Shown here one piece after another: positions 36,686 through 45,281 of a stretch of 64,000 bases of DNA. The position numbers and the translations under genes were made by a program. Each line of letters starts with the position of its first letter. The stretch's first letter is position 1. The notes beneath the pieces were generated by a model. That model was not told the origin of the DNA. It saw nothing but the letters and a program-made list of their open reading frames with translations, and did no database searches. This stretch comes from Streptococcus sp. Marseille-Q6470 (GTDB taxonomy: Bacteria; Bacillota; Bacilli; Lactobacillales; Streptococcaceae). The stretch spans positions 372,001 to 436,000 of the forward strand of contig NZ_OX336385.1 of NCBI RefSeq assembly GCF_946902905.1, in the 5' to 3' direction.

Positions 36686-38059
36686 ATGATTACACGTGAA
36701 TTTGATACCATCGCAGCAATCTCGACTCCGCTTGGTGAAGGGGCTATTGGGATTGTTCGTTTAAGTGGAACGGATAGTTTTACTATCGCCCAGAAAATTT
36801 TTAGAGGCAAGGATTTGAGCAAGGTTGCTAGTCACACTCTAAACTACGGACATATCGTTGATCCTCAGACAGGTAAGGTTATGGACGAGGTCATGGTTGG
36901 TGCTATGAAATCTCCAAAAACCTTCACTCGTGAAGATATTATTGAAATTAATACTCACGGTGGAATCGCCGTAACTAATGAAATCCTTCAACTAGCTATC
37001 CGTGAAGGGGCTCGGTTGGCTGAGCCTGGTGAATTTACCAAGCGTGCCTTCCTCAACGGTCGTGTGGACTTGACTCAGGCTGAAGCTGTTATGGATATCA
37101 TCCGTGCTAAGACTGACAAGGCTATGAATATAGCAGTCAAACAACTTGATGGTTCCCTGTCTGACCTCATTAATAATACTCGTCAGGAAATTCTCAATAC
37201 CTTGGCTCAAGTTGAGGTCAATATTGACTATCCTGAGTACGACGATGTGGAAGAAGCCACTACTGCTGTTGTCCGTGAAAAGACCTTAGAATTTGAACAA
37301 CTTTTGACCAATCTTCTAAAAACAGCCCGTCGTGGCAAAATTCTCCGCGAAGGGATTTCAACGGCTATTATTGGTCGCCCAAACGTTGGGAAATCAAGTC
37401 TCCTCAACAACCTCCTTCGTGAAGATAAAGCCATTGTAACGGATATTGCAGGGACTACTCGAGATGTTATTGAAGAATACGTCAATATCAATGGTGTTCC
37501 ACTGAAGTTGATTGATACTGCTGGTATTCGTGAAACAGATGATGTCGTGGAACAAATCGGGGTTGAACGCTCCAAAAAAGCCCTCAAGGAAGCTGACTTA
37601 GTTCTACTAGTACTAAATGCTAGTGAACCTCTGACTACTCAAGACCGACAACTTCTTGAAATCAGCAAAGATACCAACCGTATTATCCTACTGAATAAAA
37701 CTGACCTACCAGAGGCCATCGAAACTGAAGAACTTCCAGAAGATATTATCCGGATTTCAGTCCTCAAGAATCAAAACATTGATAAGATTGAGGAACGAAT
37801 CAATGAGCTCTTCTTCGAAAATGCAGGCCTTGTTGAGCAAGATGCTACTTATCTATCTAACGCCCGTCATATTTCATTAATCGAAAAGGCTGTTGAAAGC
37901 TTACAAGCAGTTAACGAAGGTCTTGAACTGGGTATGCCAGTTGACCTGCTTCAGGTTGATTTGACCCGTACCTGGGAAATTCTTGGAGAAATTACTGGTG
38001 ATGCAGCGCCAGATGAACTTATTACTCAATTGTTCAGCCAATTTTGTCTGGGTAAATAA
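36686..38059 (+). CDS. mnmE: tRNA modification GTPase MnmE
   Basis: 457 residues. N-terminal folate-binding domain ([20 protein letters not shown]), GTPase motifs [26 protein letters not shown] and NKTD, and the C-terminal CLGK ending (FCLGK). With MnmG it installs cmnm5 on wobble uridines. AAAGGAAATG supports the start. The separate promoter gap suggests its own transcript. Followed by intergenic repeats. Confidence 0.98.
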   Translation: MITREFDTIAAISTPLGEGAIGIVRLSGTDSFTIAQKIFRGKDLSKVASHTLNYGHIVDPQTGKVMDEVMVGAMKSPKTFTREDIIEINTHGGIAVTNEILQLAIREGARLAEPGEFTKRAFLNGRVDLTQAEAVMDIIRAKTDKAMNIAVKQLDGSLSDLINNTRQEILNTLAQVEVNIDYPEYDDVEEATTAVVREKTLEFEQLLTNLLKTARRGKILREGISTAIIGRPNVGKSSLLNNLLREDKAIVTDIAGTTRDVIEEYVNINGVPLKLIDTAGIRETDDVVEQIGVERSKKALKEADLVLLVLNASEPLTTQDRQLLEISKDTNRIILLNKTDLPEAIETEELPEDIIRISVLKNQNIDKIEERINELFFENAGLVEQDATYLSNARHISLIEKAVESLQAVNEGLELGMPVDLLQVDLTRTWEILGEITGDAAPDELITQLFSQFCLGK

Positions 38060-38089
38060 CATAAAAACTAGGTCAAAAGAATGCTAGTC

Positions 38090-38275
38090 ACCTAAAAAGA
38101 GGCTGGGACAAAAGTCCTAGCCTCTCAATTGTCTTTGGATTGTCGAGCAAGACGCAGTGGTTGAGTGGGCTCTACTATGCTGATTGCATCAGCTTTTACA
38201 GCCCTACTCAACTGTGCGGAGGTGGGACAACGAAATCGAATTCTAACGAATTACCGATTTCTGTCCCACTCTATT
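38090..38275. repeat. Streptococcal intergenic repeat with two long hairpins
   Basis: GAGGCTGGGAC-aaaa-GTCCTAGCCTC (38100-38125) forms the first hairpin. GAGGTGGGACAACGAAATCG (38218-38237) pairs with CGATTTCTGTCCCACTC (38255-38271) as the second. Sequences of this type are common between genes in Mitis-group streptococci. It may also terminate mnmE. Confidence 0.7.
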
Positions 38276-38330
38276 TTTCTTACAATTTCTAAATTAGATC
38301 CTACCTTAGCGGATAGCTGAAACAAACATT

Positions 38331-38481
38331 ATACTCAATGAAAATCAAAGAGCAAACTAGGAAACTAGCCGCAGGTTGCTCAAAGCACTGCTTTGAGGTT
38401 GTAGATAGAACTGACGAAGTCAGTAACATATATACGAAAAGGCGACGTTGACGCGGTTTGAATTTGATTTTCGAAGAGTAT
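38331..38481 (-). repeat. BOX element
   Basis: 151 bp beginning ATACTCAATGAAAATCAAAG and ending in TTTTCGAAGAGTAT, with AGCACTGCTTTGAGGTTGTA and GAACTGACGAAGTCAG inside. Read on the minus strand this is boxA, one boxB and boxC. BOX repeats are typical of S. pneumoniae and relatives. Together with the previous repeat it fills the 445-bp gap between mnmE and hemH. Confidence 0.9.
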
Positions 38482-38504
38482 TACTAGTTCTTTCCTATTT
38501 TCAC

Positions 38505-39599
38505 TTAGTCTTTAGGTAATTTGCCAGCTTTTTCAAGCATTTTTTTGATTAAATAAGGCATCTTGACATTTTCACGACCTTTTTTCTCAATCAATTTTTT
38601 AACAAATTCTGGCATTTGTAAGTCTTGTGATTCATCTAGAATATTCTTAGTTTCCTCCGAAGGAACTAATTCATCAAAGGTTTCTTCTTCTGGGAGGAAT
38701 TCTCTAAATTCTTTATGTTCGTTAGCTCGGACAGTATTAACCAAGGCATCAATCAAACGAGAATCTGTATTTGGCATTGGTGGACGATGGTAGTTCACCC
38801 CCAATTCCTGACACAATTCATAACATTCCACATCGTTGTCAAACAAGACTTCAATGTGCTCACTGATAAAACTAATAGGTACAAAAATATAATGATTTGG
38901 ATGTTCTTTCTGTTCTCTGAGATACTCCAAAACATCTGGCTTAATCCACGGAATACCAATATCACTTTCGCTCTGCCAAGTGTTGGTATATTGCCCTGGA
39001 TCCAAGTCTAATTTCTTCGCAATTAACTTGCTATTTTCAAAAATTTGATCGATATAGGGATCACCAAAATCTAAGGCAAAAATGGGCACACTGTGGGCAG
39101 AAAAGATGACTTTAAAGCTATCCTGCTTTACTTCTTCATTTAAAATCTTAGTAATTTCATCCGCCCAATAGTTTAAGAGCGCTGCTTCTTGATACCAGTC
39201 CTTAATGACTAAAAACTGAATTTGTTTGCTTTCCAGAAACTTTTCGTACCCCATAACAGAGTAAAAAGAATAATGGGGCTCCAAAATCAAGCAAATACAC
39301 TGCTCAATACCATCTGCTTCCATTTGCCGAATTACATCTGGAATAAAAGGGGGTGAAAATTTATTGGCAAAATAGACACTATATTCATTTTCTAACCTAG
39401 CTTCTACCAAGGCAACTTCTTCACGGGTAATTTTTTGAAGTGGAGTTCCTCCAATTCGAACATAATTATCATAAAGGGTTTGAATCTCGTGGTCTTGAGG
39501 TCGAACTCCTCGACGAATGTTGGTAAAAAAGTCAGCTACTCCTTCAAAGGTAATCTCTTCTGGTGAACCAAATGTCATCATTAAAATTGCTTTTTTCAT
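38505..39599 (-). CDS. hemH: Ferrochelatase (coproporphyrin/protoporphyrin type)
   Basis: 364 residues. Opens [20 protein letters not shown]; the metal-site histidine lies in [11 protein letters not shown], and the [13 protein letters not shown] segment is conserved. Inserts iron into a porphyrin. A C-terminal lysine-rich extension (~50 residues, [19 protein letters not shown]) follows the catalytic domain. Streptococci lack the rest of haem synthesis, so this is an orphan enzyme also known from pneumococci. Confidence 0.93.
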   Translation of the reverse strand: MKKAILMMTFGSPEEITFEGVADFFTNIRRGVRPQDHEIQTLYDNYVRIGGTPLQKITREEVALVEARLENEYSVYFANKFSPPFIPDVIRQMEADGIEQCICLILEPHYSFYSVMGYEKFLESKQIQFLVIKDWYQEAALLNYWADEITKILNEEVKQDSFKVIFSAHSVPIFALDFGDPYIDQIFENSKLIAKKLDLDPGQYTNTWQSESDIGIPWIKPDVLEYLREQKEHPNHYIFVPISFISEHIEVLFDNDVECYELCQELGVNYHRPPMPNTDSRLIDALVNTVRANEHKEFREFLPEEETFDELVPSEETKNILDESQDLQMPEFVKKLIEKKGRENVKMPYLIKKMLEKAGKLPKD

Positions 39600-39752
39600 C
39601 TCTGCATCCTTGTGATATTTTTATCTTTCTTATTGTATCACTAAAGAAGCCATAAGTAAACGTAACATAAGAATTTTATCTCCCTTCCGACTTTTGTTTT
39701 TCTCTTCTTTCTATGATACAATGGTTTTAAAGAAGGAAAAAAAGGAGTTATA

Positions 39753-40976
39753 ATGAAATATCCAACATTACTAGAGCGTTTTTTAACTTATGTTAAGGTT
39801 AACACACGTTCAGACGAAAATTCTACTACTACACCAAGTACTCAAAGTCAAGTAGACTTTGCGACTAATGTCCTCATCCCAGAAATGAAACGTGTCGGTT
39901 TGCAAAATGTCTATTATTTGCCAAACGGTTTTGCTATCGGTACACTTCCAGCTAATGATCCTAGTTTAACTCGTAAGATTGGTTTTATCTCCCACATGGA
40001 TACGGCTGATTTTAATGCTGAAGGTGTTAACCCGCAAGTTATCGAAAACTACGACGGTGGTCTTATCGAACTAGGTAATTCTGGTTTCAAGCTTGATCCA
40101 GTAGATTTTAAGAGCTTAAAGAAATATCATGGCCAAACTTTAATTACTACAGATGGGACTACCCTTCTAGGTGCTGATGACAAATCTGGTATTGCTGAGA
40201 TTATGACAGCCATCGAATACTTAACTGCTCATCCTGAGATTAAACACTGCGAAATTCGTGTCGGCTTTGGACCTGATGAAGAAATCGGTGTTGGTGCCAA
40301 CAAATTCGATGCAGAAGATTTCGATGTCGACTTTGCTTATACAGTTGACGGTGGACCTCTTGGTGAACTTCAGTATGAAACCTTCTCCGCGGCAGGTGCA
40401 GAGCTTCACTTCCAAGGTCGCAATGTTCACCCAGGAACGGCTAAAGGACAGATGGTTAACGCCCTTCAGTTGGCAATCGATTTCCACAACCAACTTCCAG
40501 CTGGTGACCGACCTGAACTGACTGAGGGTTACCAAGGCTTCTACCATCTCATGGATGTGACAGGTACGGTCGAGGAAGCGCGTGCTAGCTACATCATTCG
40601 TGACTTTGAAAAGGATGCCTTTGAAGCGCGTAAGGAAGCTATGCAAGCTATTGCTGATAAGATGAACCAAGAACTGGGTAGCAATCGTGTTACTTTAACA
40701 TTAACTGACCAGTACTACAACATGAAGGAAGTTATCGAAAAGGATATGACACCAGTAACCATTGCGAAAGCGGTTATGGAGGACCTTGGTATCACACCTA
40801 TCATCGAACCAATCCGTGGTGGAACAGATGGTTCTAAGATTTCCTTTATGGGAATTCCGACGCCAAATATTTTCGCTGGTGGCGAAAATATGCACGGCCG
40901 TTTTGAATACGTTAGCCTTCAAACCATGGAACGTGCAGTTGATACTATCATTGGTATCGTATCCTACAAAGACTAA
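39753..40976 (+). CDS. pepT: Peptidase T (aminotripeptidase)
   Basis: 407 residues of the M20B family: metal ligands in [37 protein letters not shown] and the closing [12 protein letters not shown]. Removes the N-terminal residue from tripeptides; cytosolic zinc enzyme. AAGGAG precedes the ATG. It converges with the pht operon and shares a terminator. Confidence 0.97.
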   Translation: MKYPTLLERFLTYVKVNTRSDENSTTTPSTQSQVDFATNVLIPEMKRVGLQNVYYLPNGFAIGTLPANDPSLTRKIGFISHMDTADFNAEGVNPQVIENYDGGLIELGNSGFKLDPVDFKSLKKYHGQTLITTDGTTLLGADDKSGIAEIMTAIEYLTAHPEIKHCEIRVGFGPDEEIGVGANKFDAEDFDVDFAYTVDGGPLGELQYETFSAAGAELHFQGRNVHPGTAKGQMVNALQLAIDFHNQLPAGDRPELTEGYQGFYHLMDVTGTVEEARASYIIRDFEKDAFEARKEAMQAIADKMNQELGSNRVTLTLTDQYYNMKEVIEKDMTPVTIAKAVMEDLGITPIIEPIRGGTDGSKISFMGIPTPNIFAGGENMHGRFEYVSLQTMERAVDTIIGIVSYKD

Positions 40977-41007
40977 AAAAGAAGTAGCTAGGCTACTTCT
41001 TTTTTAG
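40975..41007. terminator. Shared bidirectional terminator of pepT and pht
   Basis: AAAAAAGAAGTAGC-tag-GCTACTTCTTTTTT, a perfect 14-bp stem. It begins within the pepT stop and covers the stop codon of the converging pht gene. Confidence 0.9.
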
Positions 41008-44000
41008 TTTACTACTTTCTCACTTGTTTCAGGAGATGTCGTTTTTAAAAGTGAGTTTGACTCTTCACTTGTTTGTGAAGTGCTAGTTTCAGCTGGCTTT
41101 CCTTTAGATTGGAACTCTTGATTTAACAAAACGATTTCTTGAGCAACCGTCAGCAAAGCTTGCTTGTCTTTACTTGCCGCTGCTAGTTTATCAAACAAGG
41201 CATCGACTTTTTCAAAGTCAGCATCTGAACCATTATTCAATTCCAAATAAGTATGAAGGGCAATGACTCCGTTGTATAGTTGTTGATAGAGAGCCACGAC
41301 CTCTGGATCTGGATCTTGTTTTGCATTTTCACGTTCATTCTGAATAGTCTGTGAAATACGTTTTAGAAGATCTTGGACTTGTGTATTTAATTCATCAAGA
41401 TCCGCATCTTCTTTCTCCAAAGCAGCTTTCAGATTTTTCACTTCGTCTGCGAGTGAGGCCTTAACACCCTCCTCGTTGACTTGAGCCACTAATTCATCAG
41501 CTTTTGTTAAGAGACCTTCTACCTGCCCTTTTAAGACATGGTTACTTTGTTCCTCAGGTTTGATATCGTCATACAAACCTTTCAAGAACTCATAAACAGC
41601 AGTTTTAGCACTATGACCATCCACTTTTTCTGTATCTAAGATTGTTTCAGAAGTCTTGCTTGCAACTGGCTCATTTTTCAGTGCTTCTTCTACTTCCAGT
41701 TTTGTTTGGTAGATTTCTGGGAAGAGTTTGTTCAAGTCAGTTGCCTTAAGGAAGGATTGTGACTGATAAAGTGTCCACGTTAGGTTGGCAACTTTATTTC
41801 TAAGAGTGTCATTTAAGCGACCGTCAGATAGATGTTGGTAGAAATACTTGATGTATTCTACTGTTGTAACTCCAGTACGGTCATTAAAATCTTGCAAAGC
41901 TTGTAACTTAGCTTCAACTGCATCTAAACCTGCTTCATCTTGGGCCAGTTTATTTTCTTGGAGCTGAGTCAATAAATCCTTCTTAGGAAGTCCATAAGCA
42001 TCTGTGTCTAAGGTATTAATCTTATCTACTAAAGCTTGATATTTCTTGTCTAAAGGACTGATTTCTGTTGGTTTGACACTTGAGTCAATGTGAATATACT
42101 GCTTATCAAACAAATCCAAAGCTGCCAAATAACCTGCAGTAGAGTTGGTTGATAGCTTCTTCATATTTTCAGAGAATTGACCCAAGGCAAGCTCAATTTG
42201 TCTTTGTAAAATTGGTTTATCTTTATAAACTTCGCGACTTTCTGCCAAGAGTTGATCAATCTTATACTGGACTGCTTTTTCATCAAAGGCACCAGGTTGG
42301 TAAGTTGACTGTAATGCAGGAATTTTGTTTTTCAAAGCGACTTCATAACCTTTGGTTTGAACCTTGATGTAGTGGTTGTGATCACCATGAGGGATAACAA
42401 AGCTACCATTTTCAACCTGCAAGCTATAAGGAGAGACTCCATCACGTAGAGCGGTTGTATAGAGTTCATTTAGAAAATCAAGCTCTGCATCTCCAGTTTG
42501 AATCGGAATACGAACGTGTTCCTTACGAACAGCGTAAGGGTGAATGTGAGTTGGGTCATAAGCCTGGTCTGGATTACCAAATACAAAGAATCCATTTGAA
42601 ATTCTGATAGCCTCAAGTGGAACACCATATGTTTTAGAAATATAAGCTATTTTTTCTTCATCGCTGGCATCTCGAGAGAAACTTTCAACCGTCTTGGCAA
42701 GAGGTTTAACAGGTTCTGTCTGCTGATGGCCATGAAGATGGTCTTGTGCAGCCTTAATCTGCTCTGCTGATAAATCTTTCTTAAAGAAATAATGGGCATG
42801 GTCTCCATGTGAAACTACAAAACCTTGCTCATCTTCACTTATCACTCGGTCAGCATCGAATCCGTGATCGTGGTCTTCACCATGGTGGTGATCATGTCCG
42901 TCTTCATCATGGTGATCATCTGATGGATTAGGTTTAACTTCGGTTTTACCTTTCAAGTGTTCCTGAGCTTCTTTAATCTGTTGAGCCGTCAAATCTTTCT
43001 TGTAAAAATAATGATTGTGGTCTCCATGTGAAACGACAAAACCTTGGTCGTCCTCACTAATCACTCGATCAGTTGCGAAGTCATGGCCATGGTCTTCTTC
43101 GTGTTGATGATCAACATCTTCGTGGCCATGGTCTTCGTTTGGTTTACTTGGAGTTTCTACAGGATTTGATGGTGTTACTAGACCTGAAAGTGGTATCAAG
43201 CGTGCAATCTTTTGCTCCAAAGCAGATAAACTACTATAAGGGATGAAATGGTAATGATTTCCATGAGGGATAGCAACTCCATTAGGCGTACGACTGGTAA
43301 TTTTAGCCGGGTCAAATACCAAACCATCAGATTCTTTATAGCGTTGACTAACTGGTAAAGCATAAAGTTGGTCTAGAAGTTTTTGAAGATTATTTTCTTC
43401 TTGTACTGGATTGCTTGTAGCTGGTTTCTCTACTTGATGACTTGGTTCAACACTTGGAATCGGTTTGTAGTCTGTTAAACTTTGTTGACTTCCTCTTCCA
43501 GCAAGGTAAGCTTGAGCGGCAGCCAATTCACTTGAAGATAGAGCACTCTTAGGAACGTAATGATAATGGCCACCATGAGGAACGATATAAGCGTCACCTG
43601 TATCCTCTAAAATGTCTGCAGGATTAAAGACGTAACCGTCATCAGTTGTATATCGACCTTGTGCTCTGGCAGCAATAACTTCATTACTTGTACTACTACT
43701 ATCTGATGTGTGTTCTTGTTTTTGTTTCTCGATTTGGTCTTTGGTACGAATATTATCTGCATGACTAGCATCCTTCAGATAGACATAATATTTGCCATCC
43801 ACCTTGATGATATAGCCACCTTTAATCTCATTGACAATATCTCCATCACTTAGTTGATAGTTTGGATCTTTCATGACTAATTCTTCACTAAAGATGGCAT
43901 CATAAGGCACCTTACCATTGTAGAAATGGAAATGGTCACCGTGGGAAGTCACATAGCCTTGATCTGTAATCTTAGTAACAATCTGTTCAGCTTCTATTCC

Positions 44001-44189
44001 TTCTTTTTGGTTAACTTGATCAGGTGTCAGATTTTCATTCTTTTTAGCATCAGACTCTTTCCCATCAACATAGGATACACGGTTATTTTCTTTGTTCTCA
44101 GGCGCTTGATGTTGATTTAAAGCGTAAGCGCAGACACTTAATGCAAGGACCACTGCAGATCCTGCTAGATATTTTTTATTAATTTTCAT
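41004..44189 (-). CDS. Polyhistidine triad protein, PhtE-like (six triads)
   Basis: 1061 residues. N-terminal signal with LSVCAYAL (possible lipobox Cys). Six HxxHxH zinc-binding triads are visible: HGDHFH, HGGHYH, HGNHYH, HGDHNH, HGDHAH and HGDHNH. Two of them lie in a recent internal duplication (DRVISEDxQGFVVSHGDH). His/Asp-rich linkers (DDHHDEDGHDHHHGEDHDHG) add metal sites. The C-terminal third is a long coiled-coil. Length and six triads fit PhtE. It starts 7 bp after adcAII, so zinc capture and import are co-expressed. Confidence 0.92.
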   Translation of the reverse strand: MKINKKYLAGSAVVLALSVCAYALNQHQAPENKENNRVSYVDGKESDAKKNENLTPDQVNQKEGIEAEQIVTKITDQGYVTSHGDHFHFYNGKVPYDAIFSEELVMKDPNYQLSDGDIVNEIKGGYIIKVDGKYYVYLKDASHADNIRTKDQIEKQKQEHTSDSSSTSNEVIAARAQGRYTTDDGYVFNPADILEDTGDAYIVPHGGHYHYVPKSALSSSELAAAQAYLAGRGSQQSLTDYKPIPSVEPSHQVEKPATSNPVQEENNLQKLLDQLYALPVSQRYKESDGLVFDPAKITSRTPNGVAIPHGNHYHFIPYSSLSALEQKIARLIPLSGLVTPSNPVETPSKPNEDHGHEDVDHQHEEDHGHDFATDRVISEDDQGFVVSHGDHNHYFYKKDLTAQQIKEAQEHLKGKTEVKPNPSDDHHDEDGHDHHHGEDHDHGFDADRVISEDEQGFVVSHGDHAHYFFKKDLSAEQIKAAQDHLHGHQQTEPVKPLAKTVESFSRDASDEEKIAYISKTYGVPLEAIRISNGFFVFGNPDQAYDPTHIHPYAVRKEHVRIPIQTGDAELDFLNELYTTALRDGVSPYSLQVENGSFVIPHGDHNHYIKVQTKGYEVALKNKIPALQSTYQPGAFDEKAVQYKIDQLLAESREVYKDKPILQRQIELALGQFSENMKKLSTNSTAGYLAALDLFDKQYIHIDSSVKPTEISPLDKKYQALVDKINTLDTDAYGLPKKDLLTQLQENKLAQDEAGLDAVEAKLQALQDFNDRTGVTTVEYIKYFYQHLSDGRLNDTLRNKVANLTWTLYQSQSFLKATDLNKLFPEIYQTKLEVEEALKNEPVASKTSETILDTEKVDGHSAKTAVYEFLKGLYDDIKPEEQSNHVLKGQVEGLLTKADELVAQVNEEGVKASLADEVKNLKAALEKEDADLDELNTQVQDLLKRISQTIQNERENAKQDPDPEVVALYQQLYNGVIALHTYLELNNGSDADFEKVDALFDKLAAASKDKQALLTVAQEIVLLNQEFQSKGKPAETSTSQTSEESNSLLKTTSPETSEKVVN

Positions 44190-44196
44190 AAACTCC

Positions 44197-45126
44197 TCAT
44201 TTCAATTCTTCAGCTAAAATAGCTATATTGTCTTCTAAATTTTCCAAGTAGGACTTGTCATTTTGTGGGTCGGCCTCTAAAGGATTGAGTGTTTTAAGAG
44301 TCACACCTGTTGATTTGACAAGTGTATCAGCAACTTTAGACGAAGCATTGCTCTCTGTAAAGATAGTTTTGACCTTATAATTTTTTACAAATTCTTGAAT
44401 TTCGGTTAACTGTCTCGGGCTTGGTTCTTGGTCTGGTGAAATACCAGCTATTCCAAGTTGATTTAATCCAAAGCGTTTCGCTAAATATGAAAAAGCTGTG
44501 TGTTGAGTTACAAAATTTCTTTGATTGACTTTTTCAAAAATGGGTTGGTATTTCTTGGTCAAATCATGAGCTTTGGCACTAAAACTTTGTGCGTTTTTTT
44601 GATAAGTATCCTTATTAGCGCTGTCTAGTTCGGATAACTTATCAGCGATAATCTGGGCTTCTTCAGCAACCTTTTCAGGATCAAGCCAAGTATGAGGATC
44701 ATACAAGGTCTTCTCATCAATTCCTTCTCCAGCTTTCATATCTTCTAATCCAGGCACGCGCTCCAAGGTCATACCTTCTGATGCTTCTAAGACCTTTACC
44801 TTAGACTTTTGCAGGCTTGGATCCAAACTTCCCGCCCATGATTCCAAGGTATGAGAATGGTAAACGAAAACATCTGCATCATAAATGGCTGCAATGTCAT
44901 TCGCAGAAGGTTCAAATGAATGGATACCTGAACTAGACTGAATCATCCTAACATCATTTAGGTCACCCGAAATTTCTTTGACCATGGCATAGACAGGATA
45001 AAAACTAGTCACAATCTTCATTCCCTTAGTTTCATTACGATTGTCTTGATTAGCCTTTTGTCCACATGCTCCTAAAACGAGAACAAAGAAGGTAATCATG
45101 ACCCATAGAATACTTCTTTTTTTCAT
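44197..45126 (-). CDS. adcAII: Zinc-binding ABC transporter lipoprotein AdcAII (Lmb)
   Basis: 309 residues. Lipoprotein signal with FVLVLGACGQ. The metal ligands of the ZnuA-like fold are present: SSSGIHSFEPSAND, VYHSHTLESW, DPHTWLDPE and FVTQHTAFSYL, without the long His-rich loop of AdcA. It delivers zinc, received from Pht proteins, to the AdcBC permease. An AdcR-type box lies 33 bp upstream. Confidence 0.95.
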   Translation of the reverse strand: MKKRSILWVMITFFVLVLGACGQKANQDNRNETKGMKIVTSFYPVYAMVKEISGDLNDVRMIQSSSGIHSFEPSANDIAAIYDADVFVYHSHTLESWAGSLDPSLQKSKVKVLEASEGMTLERVPGLEDMKAGEGIDEKTLYDPHTWLDPEKVAEEAQIIADKLSELDSANKDTYQKNAQSFSAKAHDLTKKYQPIFEKVNQRNFVTQHTAFSYLAKRFGLNQLGIAGISPDQEPSPRQLTEIQEFVKNYKVKTIFTESNASSKVADTLVKSTGVTLKTLNPLEADPQNDKSYLENLEDNIAILAEELK

Positions 45127-45158
45127 AACAACTCCTTAACTAGTATTTAACCATTTAA

Positions 45159-45170
45159 TTAACTAGTAAA
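45159..45170. promoter_or_regulatory. AdcR-type zinc-repressor box upstream of adcAII
   Basis: TTAACTAGTAAA, one base from the AdcR consensus TTAACYRGTTAA, 33 bp upstream of the adcAII start. A half-site TTAACTAGT is also at 45136-45144. The surrounding ~55 bp are nearly repeated upstream of the other pht gene (47997-48050). Confidence 0.75.
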
Positions 45171-45281
45171 TAGTTTACTCCTAAAAACTTAAAATGTCAA
45201 TATTTTTTATGGATTTTCATGAAAAAAGTGAGAACTAGATTTCATTATCAGTTCTCACTAGTCATCTTTATCATTTGACTT

